The translations under genes were made by a program, and so were the position numbers. Under the pieces are notes generated by a model. The model saw nothing but the letters and a program-made list of their open reading frames with translations, did not search any database and was not told where the DNA came from. A stretch of 49,188 nt of DNA. Source: Streptomyces griseoflavus. Its GTDB lineage: Bacteria; Actinomycetota; Actinomycetes; Streptomycetales; Streptomycetaceae. The stretch covers positions 153,358 to 202,545 of the forward strand of contig NZ_BMUC01000014.1 of assembly GCF_014649995.1 (NCBI RefSeq). The letters are read 5' to 3'. Below, one piece after another: positions 33,012 through 41,502 of the stretch. Each line of letters begins with the position of its first letter. The stretch's first letter is position 1.

Positions 33012-33713
33012 TTATGCGGCGCGCTCCAGCTCCCATAGCAGTTGGTTCAGGCCGACGAGCCGGAAGGCGCTGAGTCGGCGCACCATCTGCGAGGCGAGGA
33101 CGGTGGGGAGAAGCTCGTGGCCGTACGGGATTGGTCCGGCGGGCCGTTGCACGACCTGTAGGCCCTGGTTGCCGTAGCCGTAGCCGACGCCGTTCACCCC
33201 ATACATGGGCGCGCTCTGCGCGAGGAACACCATCGGGTCGGGGGTGAGGTGCGGGCACTGTTCGGCGGCGGTACGCACGTGCTTCGGGCATACGGGCGGC
33301 TGGTTCGTGAGGACCGTCGGGTCGTCGGGGTCCACGGTGTTCGGGCCGGCGAGGAAGATGAACCCGAGCGGGGTCCGCGCGCGTTCGGCGCAGACCTGGC
33401 AGCGCAGTGCCTGCATCGTGCCCCGCTGCCGCAGGGGGTGCATCATCCGCCATTGCGGCCGGCCCGTCGGCCGTCCGAGGTCGTCGACAGCTCCGAAGGA
33501 GCAGCGGGCCCACAGCACGCCGCGCAGGTCACGGTCTCGGGGGTCTTCGTCGGCGTAGCGCAGCCGGTAGCGGCCCGGCCCGATCGTGGTCAGCAGCAGG
33601 TTGTCGGGGGCGGCCTCCTCCCCCTCACGCTGGATGACGAACGGGACCAGGGGCGGTTCGGGGCGCACGGTGTTCTCTCTCAAACGGGGCGGGATAGTAG
33701 GGGCGGGTGTCAT
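33012..33713 (-). CDS. Cys-rich protein near RiPP cluster
   Basis: The 233-aa protein starts at the ATG overlapping the previous stop by 4 nt. The central part has a possible zinc-binding set, LRCQVCAERA near 104 and VCPKHVRTAAEQCPHL near 141. The C-terminal part contains a Gly/Tyr-rich stretch (YGVNGVGYGYGNQG) and a leucine-rich end (FRLVGLNQLLWELE). The family is not recognised. Genes of this type sit with ATP-binding anti-sigma-like and XRE genes in streptomycetes, as here, so a regulatory or recognition role is plausible but unproven. The longer frame reaching 34088 overlaps two other genes and was rejected. Confidence 0.75.
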   Translation of the reverse strand: MTPAPTIPPRLRENTVRPEPPLVPFVIQREGEEAAPDNLLLTTIGPGRYRLRYADEDPRDRDLRGVLWARCSFGAVDDLGRPTGRPQWRMMHPLRQRGTMQALRCQVCAERARTPLGFIFLAGPNTVDPDDPTVLTNQPPVCPKHVRTAAEQCPHLTPDPMVFLAQSAPMYGVNGVGYGYGNQGLQVVQRPAGPIPYGHELLPTVLASQMVRRLSAFRLVGLNQLLWELERAA

Positions 33714-34135
33714 GCCGCCTCCTTTAGACAGCGGATGGCGGCGAGCCGGTCGTGGAGTTCGTTGGCAGTCCAGCCGAGTCGGCGCAGGTGGGCCACGGCC
33801 TTCCAGTAGTCGCCGGGGAGGTCTTCGACGCGCAGCGTGCGGGCCTGCTCGATGAGGTGGGCTGCGTCGGTGTCCTCTTCGGCTTCGGCGGCGACGGCGA
33901 TGGTGACCAGCCGCATGAGGTGCCCGCGGAGCCGCTCGGCGAGTTCCTCGGTGTTCTCCTCGGTCGGGGGGACGTCGTCCAAGGCCGTGGCGACGTCGTC
34001 GAGGAGGGCGACGCCGTCGAACGCGGTCCAACCGCGGAGCCTGTGCAAGACGGTCGCGAGTTCCCCGCCGGATAAGGGCGGCGTCCACGGCCGCACGGTG
34101 TCGGCGGTGCGCTCGGCGGTGCTGGGGGCGGTCAC
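33710..34135 (-). CDS. Helical protein in regulatory gene set
   Basis: The 141-aa protein uses the GTG that overlaps the ATP-binding gene's stop by 4 nt. It is acidic and helical: SGGELATVLHRLRGWTAFDGVALLDDVATALDD, then TEENTEELAERLRGHLMRLVTIAVAAEAEEDTDAAHL and a C-terminal GDYWKAVAHLRRLGWTANELHDRLAAIRCL. No named family is recognised. Coupling on both sides places it in a three-gene set with the ATP-binding protein and the Cys-rich protein. Confidence 0.75.
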   Translation of the reverse strand: MTAPSTAERTADTVRPWTPPLSGGELATVLHRLRGWTAFDGVALLDDVATALDDVPPTEENTEELAERLRGHLMRLVTIAVAAEAEEDTDAAHLIEQARTLRVEDLPGDYWKAVAHLRRLGWTANELHDRLAAIRCLKEAA

Positions 34136-34698
34136 GGCTGGCCGCCGGGGACCGCGAGGCAGCACCAGGTGGTGGCTCCGTCGTCGCTGGTTCCCCAGGA
34201 GCCTCCGTGGGCGGAGGCGAGGCAGTTGACGAGGAACAGGCCGCGGCCGCGCTCGGCGTCGTCGTCGGCGTGGCGGACGACCGGCCGGCCGGGGGTCTCG
34301 TCGTGCACGGCCAAGCGCAGGAAGCCGTCCCGGACCGTCATGGTGAACGTGACCTGTGCGCCGGTCCCGTGCTGGATAGCGTTGGTGACCAGCTCCGAGA
34401 CGATGACCGTGGCGTCGTCGACGAGCGTCTCCAGGCCGCAGAACCGCAGCCGTGCCGCGGTCAGCCGCCGGGCCATCCGCACGCGCTGGGCGTCCCGTTC
34501 AGGAACGCCGTCGTCGGTCCGGGGCGGGCAGACCTCAAAGCACACACTCATCCGGTCGTCAGGCCGTGGCGCGTGCCGGAGGCGCTGGCGTTCGCGAGGT
34601 GAGCGGTCGGCCGCCGTGGCGGTCGACGGGGGGAAGTCATCAGCGTCTAAGGCGGTTCGACGGGCGCGCCCCGAGGCCGGGAGGTGGGCAGTCGTCAT
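34132..34698 (-). CDS. ATP-binding, anti-sigma-factor-like protein
   Basis: The 188-aa protein has a HATPase_c (GHKL) domain of the RsbW type common in streptomycetes. The N-box is VIVSELVTNAIQHG near residue 101, the G1 region is LRLAVHDETPGRPVV, and the G2 box is ERGRGLFLVNCLASAHG. These proteins bind or phosphorylate anti-sigma antagonists. The N-terminal 55 residues are low-complexity. I chose the ATG at 34698, which has a GGAG about 7 nt upstream. The next ATG in frame is at 34710 and also possible. The gene follows a hairpin after the XRE regulator. Confidence 0.85.
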   Translation of the reverse strand: MTTAHLPASGRARRTALDADDFPPSTATAADRSPRERQRLRHAPRPDDRMSVCFEVCPPRTDDGVPERDAQRVRMARRLTAARLRFCGLETLVDDATVIVSELVTNAIQHGTGAQVTFTMTVRDGFLRLAVHDETPGRPVVRHADDDAERGRGLFLVNCLASAHGGSWGTSDDGATTWCCLAVPGGQP

Positions 34699-34744
34699 GG
34701 TCGGCTCCATGTCGAAATGGCGTGTGACGACATGGTGGCGAACC

Positions 34745-34796
34745 GTGAAGGCCCCAACTATCAGCGCTTGTTGATAGTTAGGGCCAAAGCTTTCAC
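34745..34796. terminator. Long inverted repeat between regulator and ATPase gene
   Basis: The inner arms are 14 bp (34750-34763 and 34772-34785, one mismatch) around an 8-nt loop and contain AACTATCA/TGATAGTT. Outer GTGAA/TTCAC pairs extend the symmetry to 34745-34796. It lies 9 nt after the XRE gene stop and about 50 nt before the next start. It could terminate the first transcript. Its AT-rich symmetric core would also suit an operator for the upstream XRE protein. Confidence 0.55.
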
Positions 34797-34805
34797 GCGG
34801 TGTGA

Positions 34806-36002
34806 CTAGTGTGTAGGTGCGGGCCCGAGCCACGACCCGTAGGACAGGAAGCTGTCTGGGAGGCGCCGCCGGGCGGCCTCAAGGCCCGCGTACGTCTCGC
34901 GCACGGTCGGGTGGTACTTCGCCTGCTGCGGGGCGGCCTTGCGCGCCTTGAGCAGATTCTCGAACGATGCGTCGAGGTTGCCCGTCCACAGCAGGGAGCG
35001 GGCGACCTCCGCATAGTGGTGGCTGCTACGGGAGTTGGCCCATCCCTTCGGGATGACGGTCGTCTGCGCTGCCTCGACGGATTCGCCGTACTGGTCCAGC
35101 TCCGCGAGCACGGAGACGCGGTGCACGCCCACATTGGTCGGCCCGAAGGCAAGCCAATGCACCTTCATCGCTTCGCCGGTCTCGGCCGCGATCTGCTCGG
35201 CCTCGCGCAGGTGCGTGTGCGCCTGGTCCGCGTCATGCGCACGGCCGGCCAGCACCGCGGCGCCAAGGTGGAGCTGCCCGGTAACAACCCGCCGTTCCCG
35301 GCTGGCATCTGCCTGCTCCAGGGTGGCCAGGCCCAGACGGACCAGCCGACTTCCCGTGCCGTACTTGCCTTCGCGCAGGTACGTCAGCGCACGCATGTAG
35401 TGGTGCATCCCGCCCAGGACGGCATCAGACCCGCGCTGCGCAGCCCAGTCGAGCCTGGCCAGGGCAAGTTGGGCCAGGTCGGGGTATCCCAGCTTCGCCG
35501 CAACGTCGTAGGCGGTGCGGTAGAAACTCGCCAGAGTCAGCCAGCTCTCCCGGGCCTGCGCGGTGTGCGCAGCGGTCGTGCCCTCCTCGATGAGGCCAGC
35601 GACGCGAGATGCGGCGCTCTTGATGTTCCCCGCCCGCACATCCGCGCAGAGGTCTTCAGCCTCGCGGTGCAGCTCCTCCGGCCGGCGCACGCGGATATCG
35701 GGGTCCGCGCCCAGGTCATACACGTCGAGCGCTTCACGGATGGGCCTTATCAACACGTCGAGTTGGTCAGCGCGCAACTCGTCGGTGTAGGGCTGTCCCT
35801 GGATGGTCGACACTTCCACGCGCAGCGCGCGGGCGCACGCTCCCACGACGTGCGGGGAAGCGGGGATGACGCCCTGCTCGACCTTCGTCAGGGTGCTGTA
35901 CGGGATGTTCGCGAGCTCGCTGAGGGCCCTCTGCGTCAGATGCCGTTCTCGGCGTAGACGGGCGATTCGAGTACCGGTGTGGTCTTGCGGCAGAGCGTGC
36001 AT
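34806..36002 (-). CDS. XRE-family regulator with TPR-like domain
   Basis: The 398-aa protein has an N-terminal helix-turn-helix at about residues 10-65 (TRIARLRRERHLTQRALSELANIPYSTLTKVEQG). A long helical TPR-like region follows from about 110 (ESWLTLASFYRTAYDVAAKLGYPDLAQLALARLDWAAQ; HMRALTYLREGKYGTGSRLVRLGLATLEQ). This architecture is frequent in streptomycetes next to ATP-binding anti-sigma-like genes and RiPP clusters. It senses a ligand or peptide through the repeat domain in better-known relatives. The start ATG at 36002 has AGGAG upstream. Upstream in-frame codons lack a ribosome-binding site. The regulator is the first gene of the block leading to the graspetide operon. Confidence 0.88.
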   Translation of the reverse strand: MHALPQDHTGTRIARLRRERHLTQRALSELANIPYSTLTKVEQGVIPASPHVVGACARALRVEVSTIQGQPYTDELRADQLDVLIRPIREALDVYDLGADPDIRVRRPEELHREAEDLCADVRAGNIKSAASRVAGLIEEGTTAAHTAQARESWLTLASFYRTAYDVAAKLGYPDLAQLALARLDWAAQRGSDAVLGGMHHYMRALTYLREGKYGTGSRLVRLGLATLEQADASRERRVVTGQLHLGAAVLAGRAHDADQAHTHLREAEQIAAETGEAMKVHWLAFGPTNVGVHRVSVLAELDQYGESVEAAQTTVIPKGWANSRSSHHYAEVARSLLWTGNLDASFENLLKARKAAPQQAKYHPTVRETYAGLEAARRRLPDSFLSYGSWLGPAPTH

Positions 36003-36066
36003 ACTGGCTCCTGTTCTGCTTCGACACCAGAACCGTACCCGCGGTCGGCTCCGCAGGTACACGAAT

Positions 36067-36096
36067 AGCCCCACCGTTCAACCGGGCGGTGGGGCT
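36067..36096 (-). terminator. Hairpin after recombinase remnant
   Basis: Perfect 10-bp arms AGCCCCACCG (36067-36076) and CGGTGGGGCT (36087-36096) enclose a 10-nt loop. On the minus strand it follows the decayed recombinase by 66 nt and precedes the XRE gene. It is probably the remnant's terminator. Confidence 0.55.
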
Positions 36097-36161
36097 TAGT
36101 CGTTTACTGCTCTTGGACTGTCGTGTGGCCCCCGAGGGGCACCCTGGAACAGTGGGTCGTC

Positions 36162-36690
36162 CTACGGGTCGATCACCGGCCGGTCATAAACGGTGTCCGC
36201 CGTGTTTGACTCCGGCGACCACCGGCCGCGCCGGCTGCGGTCCCGCAGGGACACACCGGCGGCGATCATGTCGGTGTTGACGCCGGCCCGCAGACTGTGC
36301 GCCTTCCCCTTCTTCCCGCCGACGTAGGGATCCCGGCCCGGCCGGCGAGCGGCTACACGCGCTCGTTGATCGCGCGCCCTTCATGCGCTCCCCGCGCCAA
36401 GTGGCATGCGCCCGGTTCGCGAGCCGGCCTGTGACCGTCAGGGCCATGAACACCGGCTGAGTCGGGCCGTCGGCGCCGAGCTCCTGGAGCGCCGCCCAGG
36501 CCCGGGCGACGAGCCGGATGTCATGCTCCGGCCGCTACAGCGCAGGCAGAGCCACCGACGGCATGTCCTTCATCTCCGTTCCGGGCTCCTTCTCCATCCC
36601 GTAAACCATCTCGTGCAGCCCCGCTCCCTGGCCCGCATGCGCACCGACCTCAGCTCGTACGCGCGCTCCACCACGTCGGTCCCCTCCCTC
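36162..36690 (-). pseudogene. Decayed tyrosine recombinase/integrase
   Basis: Pieces of an integrase catalytic domain can be read on the minus strand in more than one frame. They are RAYELRSVRMRARERG, then (shifted) LHEMVYGMEKEPGTEM, an in-frame TAG, then IRLVARAWAALQELGADG and PVFMALTVTGRLANRAH. A second frame shift leads to PGRDPYVGGKKGKA, HSLRAGVNTDMIAAGV and GRWSPESNTADTVYDRP, ending at a TAG (36162-36164). HSLRAG matches the conserved HxxR box, GRW the late His/Trp position and TVYDRP the nucleophilic Tyr region. At least two frameshifts and one nonsense codon show that it is dead. The 36691-37032 stretch upstream is similarly degraded, and I recognise nothing in it. Confidence 0.6.
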
Positions 36691-37032
36691 AACGGCGGCG
36701 CCCACTCGTTGCCGGGTTCCTCGCCCCGGCCGCAGACCATCCGTGGACGGGCTGGACCTTCAGCGCGGGATGGGGCTCGCGCGAGAGCCTGCGCAACACT
36801 CTCGTCGCGCCGGAGCTGGTGGTGGAGGTCGGCGTCGACGTTGCACGCGACGGTGCCCGACGCTGGCGCCACTCGGCGCGCTGGCATCGGATGCGCCCGG
36901 AGCTGTCGCCCGCCGACACCCCGCGCCTTGAGCCAGATTCATGATGGCCCCCGCTCCGGCGGGAGTCATCATGATGCCGGGTGGCACCCGCTCTATCTAG
37001 CGGGGCTTCCGGTGCGGCGACGCTTCGGCCGG

Positions 37033-37536
37033 TCAGCCGTGGTAGGTGATGTAGCCGTTGCCATCGCGGTCGTTGGCCTTCTTGGTGTACGAGTGGACGT
37101 CAGCCCGGGCACCGGAGGGCTTGTAGAAGTAGATGGTGTCCTTGTCGTTGTTCCACATGAAGTTGCAGTTCTGCCGGTAGACGACGTTCTTGCCGTCGGA
37201 GTCGGTGCCGCGGCCGCCACGCAGGTGGACGTAGTCGCCAGGCTCCAGAGTGTGGCTGCTCTTGAAGGTGAACTTGTTGCCGGCCGCGTCCTTGACGACA
37301 TAGCCCTTCAGGTTGACCTTGGCGGTCTTCGAGTAGTTCTTGATCGTCAGGTATTCGTTCTTGGTGTTGCCGCCGGAGCACTTGTTGGAGTCCCGGCCCG
37401 GAGCGTCGTACTGGATGCCCTTGATCTTCAGTGCCGAGGAGTACTCGGCTGCCTGAGCCGGAACGGCTGTGGTCAGGCTCAGGGCGGCGACGGCGGCGGT
37501 GGTGGCGCCGACGGTCAGAACGTGGTGCATGCGCAT
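37033..37536 (-). CDS. Secreted lamin-tail-domain protein
   Basis: The 167-aa protein has a clear Sec signal peptide (MRMHHVLTVGATTAAVAALS, then LTTAVPAQAA, cleavage near 29-30). The mature part fits a lamin-tail (LTD) fold: LKIKGIQYDAPG, NEYLTIKNYSKTAKVNLKGYVVKDAAGNKFTF, LEPGDYVHLRGG and YRQNCNFMWNNDKDTIYFY. Two Cys residues in the mature part may form a disulphide. Such small LTD proteins are common among streptomycete secreted proteins and may bind DNA or wall polymers; the role here is unknown. It is an isolated gene with its own upstream gap. Confidence 0.85.
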   Translation of the reverse strand: MRMHHVLTVGATTAAVAALSLTTAVPAQAAEYSSALKIKGIQYDAPGRDSNKCSGGNTKNEYLTIKNYSKTAKVNLKGYVVKDAAGNKFTFKSSHTLEPGDYVHLRGGRGTDSDGKNVVYRQNCNFMWNNDKDTIYFYKPSGARADVHSYTKKANDRDGNGYITYHG

Positions 37537-37636
37537 GAGGAATCCCCCCTCAGTGGTGCGGATGGAGGGCCCGGAGCTTATCGGAAGTGATCAAGTGATG
37601 GCGAAAGCGTGAAGAAAATATGATTAGCGGGTTTCG

Positions 37637-37834
37637 GTGGGAGGGCGGCGGCCCGCCGGGCGCTCGGTGTGGTCTCCCTCGTCCGACCGCACCGCCCGCG
37701 TCTACGAGAAGCGCAACCGTGCCGGCCGCTGGATGTGCGTCACCCGCAGCGGCGGTTCCATCCACGACCTGCGTGGCTACAGCCTCAGCGACCAGACCCG
37801 CTCCCTGGAGGTCAACCGCAACGACTGCGGCTGA
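37637..37834 (+). pseudogene. Remnant of a crystallin-like (I36-type) secreted protein
   Basis: The last 45 residues of this frame, VYEKRNRAGRWMCVTRSG followed by SIHDLRGYSLSDQTRSLEV and a Cys near the end, resemble the beta/gamma-crystallin repeat found in secreted peptidase-inhibitor I36-type proteins. The N-terminal part (MGGRRPAGRSV) does not look like a signal peptide and the frame is only 65 aa, so the 5' half seems lost. A strong terminator follows 22 nt later, which supports a former gene. Confidence in the family is low. The rest of 37537-37636 shows no feature. Confidence 0.3.
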
Positions 37835-37855
37835 CCCCTCTGCGCCACGCCAGCA

Positions 37856-37881
37856 GTCCCGCCACCTTCAGGTGGCGGGAC
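37856..37881. terminator. Bidirectional terminator
   Basis: Perfect 12-bp arms GTCCCGCCACCT (37856-37867) and AGGTGGCGGGAC (37870-37881) sit between the convergent crystallin-like remnant (plus) and the HNH gene (minus, stop at 37894). It is well placed to terminate both. Confidence 0.75.
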
Positions 37882-37893
37882 CGAACAGGTCAG

Positions 37894-38553
37894 TTACACG
37901 GCCGGCTCGTACGTCACGCTCTGGTCCGGACAGCCGGTGGCCACCTCGCGCAGGGCTGCCAGTTCGGCTTCGTCGGCCGTCAACTCCCAGCGGAGCTTGG
38001 TGGCGACCCATTCGGCGACGTACCGGCAGTGCACCTCAGCGGCCGGCGGCAGCCATTCGGCGGGATCCTGATCGGACTTGGACCGGTTCGAGCGGGCGGT
38101 GACGGCGACCAGACTGGCTTCGGCTCCCTGGTCATTGGCATACGCCTCACGGCGCTGCGCCGACCACGCGGACGCACCGCTGTCCCAGCTCTCCGCCAGG
38201 GGCACCATGTGGTCCAGGTCGAGACCGGAGGCTGCCGTCACCCACACCTGGTCGTAGTACGACCACCAGCGCCCGCCCGTCAGACGGCAGCCGGGCCCGG
38301 CCACAGGGGGCTCGACGGCCTCGGAGAGCAAGACCTCCGCGCGCGTGTTGCAGCCGTCGGACGGGTCGGTGCCAGCGTTCCAGTGACGGAAGGCATCCCG
38401 GTCGTAGCCGTCGCGGGACTCGGTGCCCACCGGCAGGGCGGTGACGGCCTCGGTCAGGGGGAGCGTCTCCGCCGCGTGCGCGGGTGCGGGAACGGTGAGA
38501 GGCAGGACGGCGAGGGAGGCGGCAGCCAGGCCGTGCAGCACAGTGTTCAGCAT
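37894..38553 (-). CDS. Secreted HNH-family nuclease
   Basis: The 219-aa protein has an N-terminal signal peptide (MLNTVLHGLAAASLAVLPLT then VPAPAHAA, cleavage near 28). The mature domain carries the DUF1524/HNH-type core: WWSYYDQVWVTAASGLDLDHMVPLAESWDSG with the DHMVPL metal-binding box, YANDQGAEASLVAVTARSNRSKSDQDPAEWLPP, then CRYVAEWVATKLRWEL. This set is typical of streptomycete secreted HNH endonucleases, which are probably used in nutrient or competition roles. Catalytic residues appear intact. It is a single gene bounded by a terminator. Confidence 0.9.
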   Translation of the reverse strand: MLNTVLHGLAAASLAVLPLTVPAPAHAAETLPLTEAVTALPVGTESRDGYDRDAFRHWNAGTDPSDGCNTRAEVLLSEAVEPPVAGPGCRLTGGRWWSYYDQVWVTAASGLDLDHMVPLAESWDSGASAWSAQRREAYANDQGAEASLVAVTARSNRSKSDQDPAEWLPPAAEVHCRYVAEWVATKLRWELTADEAELAALREVATGCPDQSVTYEPAV

Positions 38554-38721
38554 GAGCTGTTCATAACGGCCTACGACAGGGCGCGATCACGCGTTCGTCC
38601 AGTGCGCCGCCCATGCGGGTGGAAGGTCATACCGGGAGACGACACCAGGCGCCTCGTCGCTCTCGGCCTGCTCGTCCGTGCAGGGCCGGTTCCTCAGGCG
38701 GCAACGAGATGTCGCCTATTC

Positions 38722-39675
38722 TCAACTGGTTGTTGGTTCCCCGGCTTCGGTCTGCCGAGCGCGCCGCTGTGCGCGTACGCCAGTGCCAGACCTGTCCGGA
38801 GCTGACCAGTTCGGCTCGTCCCCGGGATCCTTCGTCGCCACCTTGGTCACCTGCAGCCCGGCGGCTCGGCCCCGGGTGTGCTGGCTCGTATCGCACGTCA
38901 GCAACCGAACGTCGCGGCCGGCCAGGCTCTGGATGGCCACCGTCCGATCGATGATCTCGACATCGGGACGGTCCAGGCGCACATGGCCGGGGGGATCGAG
39001 AACGATCTCCACGTTGACTCTGTCGCGGGTCTCGCCATCCTGAACGGTGTACTCCCCCTCACGCAGGACCCCGTGGGTGCCGCCGTTGAGAACCCCGTCG
39101 AGGAGACCGAGCGTGTGGGCGGCGCGCCAGCGGGCCCGCTGCTTGCTGGCGTCCTTGAGGTCGTCCAGCTCGTCGACCACCACGATCGGGAACAACAGGC
39201 GCACGAACTGCCAGCGCGGCACATTGAGTACCTCGTGCAGGTCGACATCGGCCAGCTTCACCTCGTTCTGGATGTAGAAGCTGGAGTCGGCCACGACGAA
39301 ATGCTCGCGCTGCTGGCTCCATCGACTGATACGCGTATCCAGCGCGGCCACGGCCGCCTCGAACGCCTCGATCCGTTCCGCGACCTCAAGCTGGACCAAG
39401 CCGTTCACTAGTCGCTGCTGGTCGCTCCCGGCGAGTGTGCCGCAGCTGCCCAGCAGCGCCCGGTAGCGGTCGGTGAACACGAGCTGGTCAAGGTCCCGGT
39501 CGCTGATCTGGGAGCGCAGCATCCGGGCAGACTCCGTTGCCCATTCCAGATACGTCAGCAGCCCCTCGAAGGCGCTGCTGTAGGGCCGCTGCAGGTTCAT
39601 AGCCTCGGTGTGGACGCCGCGGAGAGCCTGCCGGATGTTCTTCCGATCTGCGCCGGGACGCGGTGTGATGAGCAT
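38722..39675 (-). CDS. PIN-domain protein divergent from R-M operon
   Basis: The 317-aa protein starts at an ATG whose upstream extension falls in the hsdM promoter region and was rejected. The N-terminal 120 residues are helical. The PIN-like nuclease domain begins with HFVVADSSFYIQN (D130), continues with FPIVVVDELDDLKD (D168) and RWRAAHTLGLLDGVL, and ends with VRLLTCDTSQHTRGRAAGL (D262). That gives the acidic residues expected for PIN ribonucleases. The C-terminal tail is disordered. It is transcribed divergently from hsdM across a 255-bp gap, so the two may be co-regulated. No antitoxin-like partner adjoins it. Confidence 0.75.
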   Translation of the reverse strand: MLITPRPGADRKNIRQALRGVHTEAMNLQRPYSSAFEGLLTYLEWATESARMLRSQISDRDLDQLVFTDRYRALLGSCGTLAGSDQQRLVNGLVQLEVAERIEAFEAAVAALDTRISRWSQQREHFVVADSSFYIQNEVKLADVDLHEVLNVPRWQFVRLLFPIVVVDELDDLKDASKQRARWRAAHTLGLLDGVLNGGTHGVLREGEYTVQDGETRDRVNVEIVLDPPGHVRLDRPDVEIIDRTVAIQSLAGRDVRLLTCDTSQHTRGRAAGLQVTKVATKDPGDEPNWSAPDRSGTGVRAQRRARQTEAGEPTTS

Positions 39676-39930
39676 ACGGTGATCCTGCCAGCACGACCCG
39701 TTGGTGCGCCTTGGGTTTCCTACGGCGCGGCCCACCAGCAGAGCACCCGCAGCCCAGCAGTTACTCAGCGCTACACGCCACCTGGCAGTAGCCATATGAG
39801 AACCGGTCCTCCCTCGAGGCCGAGGACACCCCCGTCCTGTACGCGCCAGGCACGACCGAAATAGGGTGACCCACCGGAACACCACGGCCTTCGGGTCGCC
39901 ACCTTTTACGAGCAAGGACATCCCCGACTG

Positions 39931-41502
39931 ATGGCAGTGACCCAGCAGGAGATCGAGAACCGGCTGTGGGACGCCGCCGACGAGCTGCGCGTGGCGATGC
40001 CCGAAGCGCAGTACTCCTCGGTCGTCTTCCCGCTGATGTTCTGGAAGTACCTGTCGGACACCTGGGAGCACCACCACCAGGAGTTCCTGGACGAGAACGA
40101 CCTGGACAGCCTCTCTGCGGAAGAAGCCCGCGAGATCGAGTACCGCGACTACCAGTCGTTCGAGATCCCGTGCATCTACCCCGGCACCGTCGCCGAGCGT
40201 CGCGCGTCCTGGTCTTCCATCCTGGCCACCATCACCCAGTCCGGCCTCGGCCAGCGGGTCCGCGCCTCCCTGCAGGCCATCGAGACGGCCAACCCCGACA
40301 AGTTCTCCCGCCTGTTCGGGTCCATGACCTGGACCTCCGAAGAGGTGCTGTCGGGGGAGGTGCTGGCGGCGGTCCTGCAGGCGATGGACCGCACCCCGAA
40401 GATGCACGAGGGCAACATGTCCCACGACGTGCTCGGCGGGGCGTACGAGTACCTGCTGAAGCGGTTCTCCGACGGGTCCGGCACCCGCGCCGGCCAGTTC
40501 TTCACCCCTCGCGAGGTCGTCGAGCTACTCGTCGAGATCCTCGACCCCAAGGGGCACGAGTCGGTGTACGACCCGACCTGCGGGTCGGGCGGCATGCTCA
40601 TCGCCTCCGCGAACCTCCTGAAGGCCCACGGCGGCCGCGGCTACACCCTCAAGCTGCACGGACAGGAAGCCGTACCGGACACTGCCGGTGTGGCCCGCAT
40701 GAACCTCTTCATGCACAACCTGACCCAGTTCCAGGTCGAGGTCGGCGACACCCTGAAGGACCCGCGCTTCAAGAAGCCGGACGGGTCCGTCGCGCAGTTC
40801 GATGTGATCGTCGCCAACCCGCCCTACAGCCTGAAGTGGAAGCCCTGGACCAATGACCCGCGCGCCATCGGCGGGATCGCCCCGCAGTCGTCGGCGGACT
40901 GGGCGTTCGTCCAGCACATGATCGCCAGCATGAACCCGAAGAAGGGCCGTGCAGGCGTCGTCCTGCCCCACGGCGTCCTCTTCCGCGGCGGCCAGGAAGC
41001 AGCCATCCGCCAACGTGTCCTGGATGACGATCTCCTGGAAGCCGTGATCGGCCTGCCGGCGAACCTCTTCTACTCGACCTCCATCCCGACCTGCATCCTC
41101 GTGTTCCGTGCCCCCGGCACCAAGGCCGAGGAGCGCCAAAAGGGGGTGCTGTTCATCGACGCCTCCAAGCGGTTCACCAAGGCCAAGAACCGCAACGTCC
41201 TGACCGAGGCGGACATCTCCGATGTGGTGACCGCCTACCACTCGGATTTCGATTCCGACGGCAACCCGGTCGACCCTAACGGCGACGGCGGACTCGCGGC
41301 GCGATTCGTCCCCGCCACTGAGATCGTGGCGAACGAGTACGACCTCAACCTCGGGCGGTACATCAAGCAGACCGCCACTGAGCAGGAAGAGCTCGGCACC
41401 CTCATCGATGCCTACAACGTCGCTCGAGCTGAGCGGCAGAAGACCGAGCAGCGCATGCTCGCCGTCCTCGCCGATGCTGGAATCGAGGGCTTCGATGAGT
41501 GA
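39931..41502 (+). CDS. hsdM: Type I restriction enzyme methyltransferase subunit
   Basis: HsdM adds N6-methyl groups to adenines at the site chosen by HsdS. The 523-aa protein has the HsdM N-terminal helical domain (RLWDAADELRVAMPEAQYSSVVFPLMFWKYLSD). The N6-methylase fold follows, with TPREVVELLVEIL, SAM motif I DPTCGSGGM at 214-222 and the catalytic NPPY at 296-299. SADWAFVQHMIASMNPKKGRAGVVLPHGVLFRG near 328 is the standard motif VI-VIII region. All motifs are intact. It overlaps hsdS by 8 nt. Confidence 0.97.
   Translation: MAVTQQEIENRLWDAADELRVAMPEAQYSSVVFPLMFWKYLSDTWEHHHQEFLDENDLDSLSAEEAREIEYRDYQSFEIPCIYPGTVAERRASWSSILATITQSGLGQRVRASLQAIETANPDKFSRLFGSMTWTSEEVLSGEVLAAVLQAMDRTPKMHEGNMSHDVLGGAYEYLLKRFSDGSGTRAGQFFTPREVVELLVEILDPKGHESVYDPTCGSGGMLIASANLLKAHGGRGYTLKLHGQEAVPDTAGVARMNLFMHNLTQFQVEVGDTLKDPRFKKPDGSVAQFDVIVANPPYSLKWKPWTNDPRAIGGIAPQSSADWAFVQHMIASMNPKKGRAGVVLPHGVLFRGGQEAAIRQRVLDDDLLEAVIGLPANLFYSTSIPTCILVFRAPGTKAEERQKGVLFIDASKRFTKAKNRNVLTEADISDVVTAYHSDFDSDGNPVDPNGDGGLAARFVPATEIVANEYDLNLGRYIKQTATEQEELGTLIDAYNVARAERQKTEQRMLAVLADAGIEGFDE

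Noticed and set aside
38722-40425. Extension of the PIN protein to a 567-residue frame
   Set aside because: The extra 250 residues lie antisense to the hsdM gene and its promoter and have shadow-type composition. The ATG at 39675 fits the domain start.
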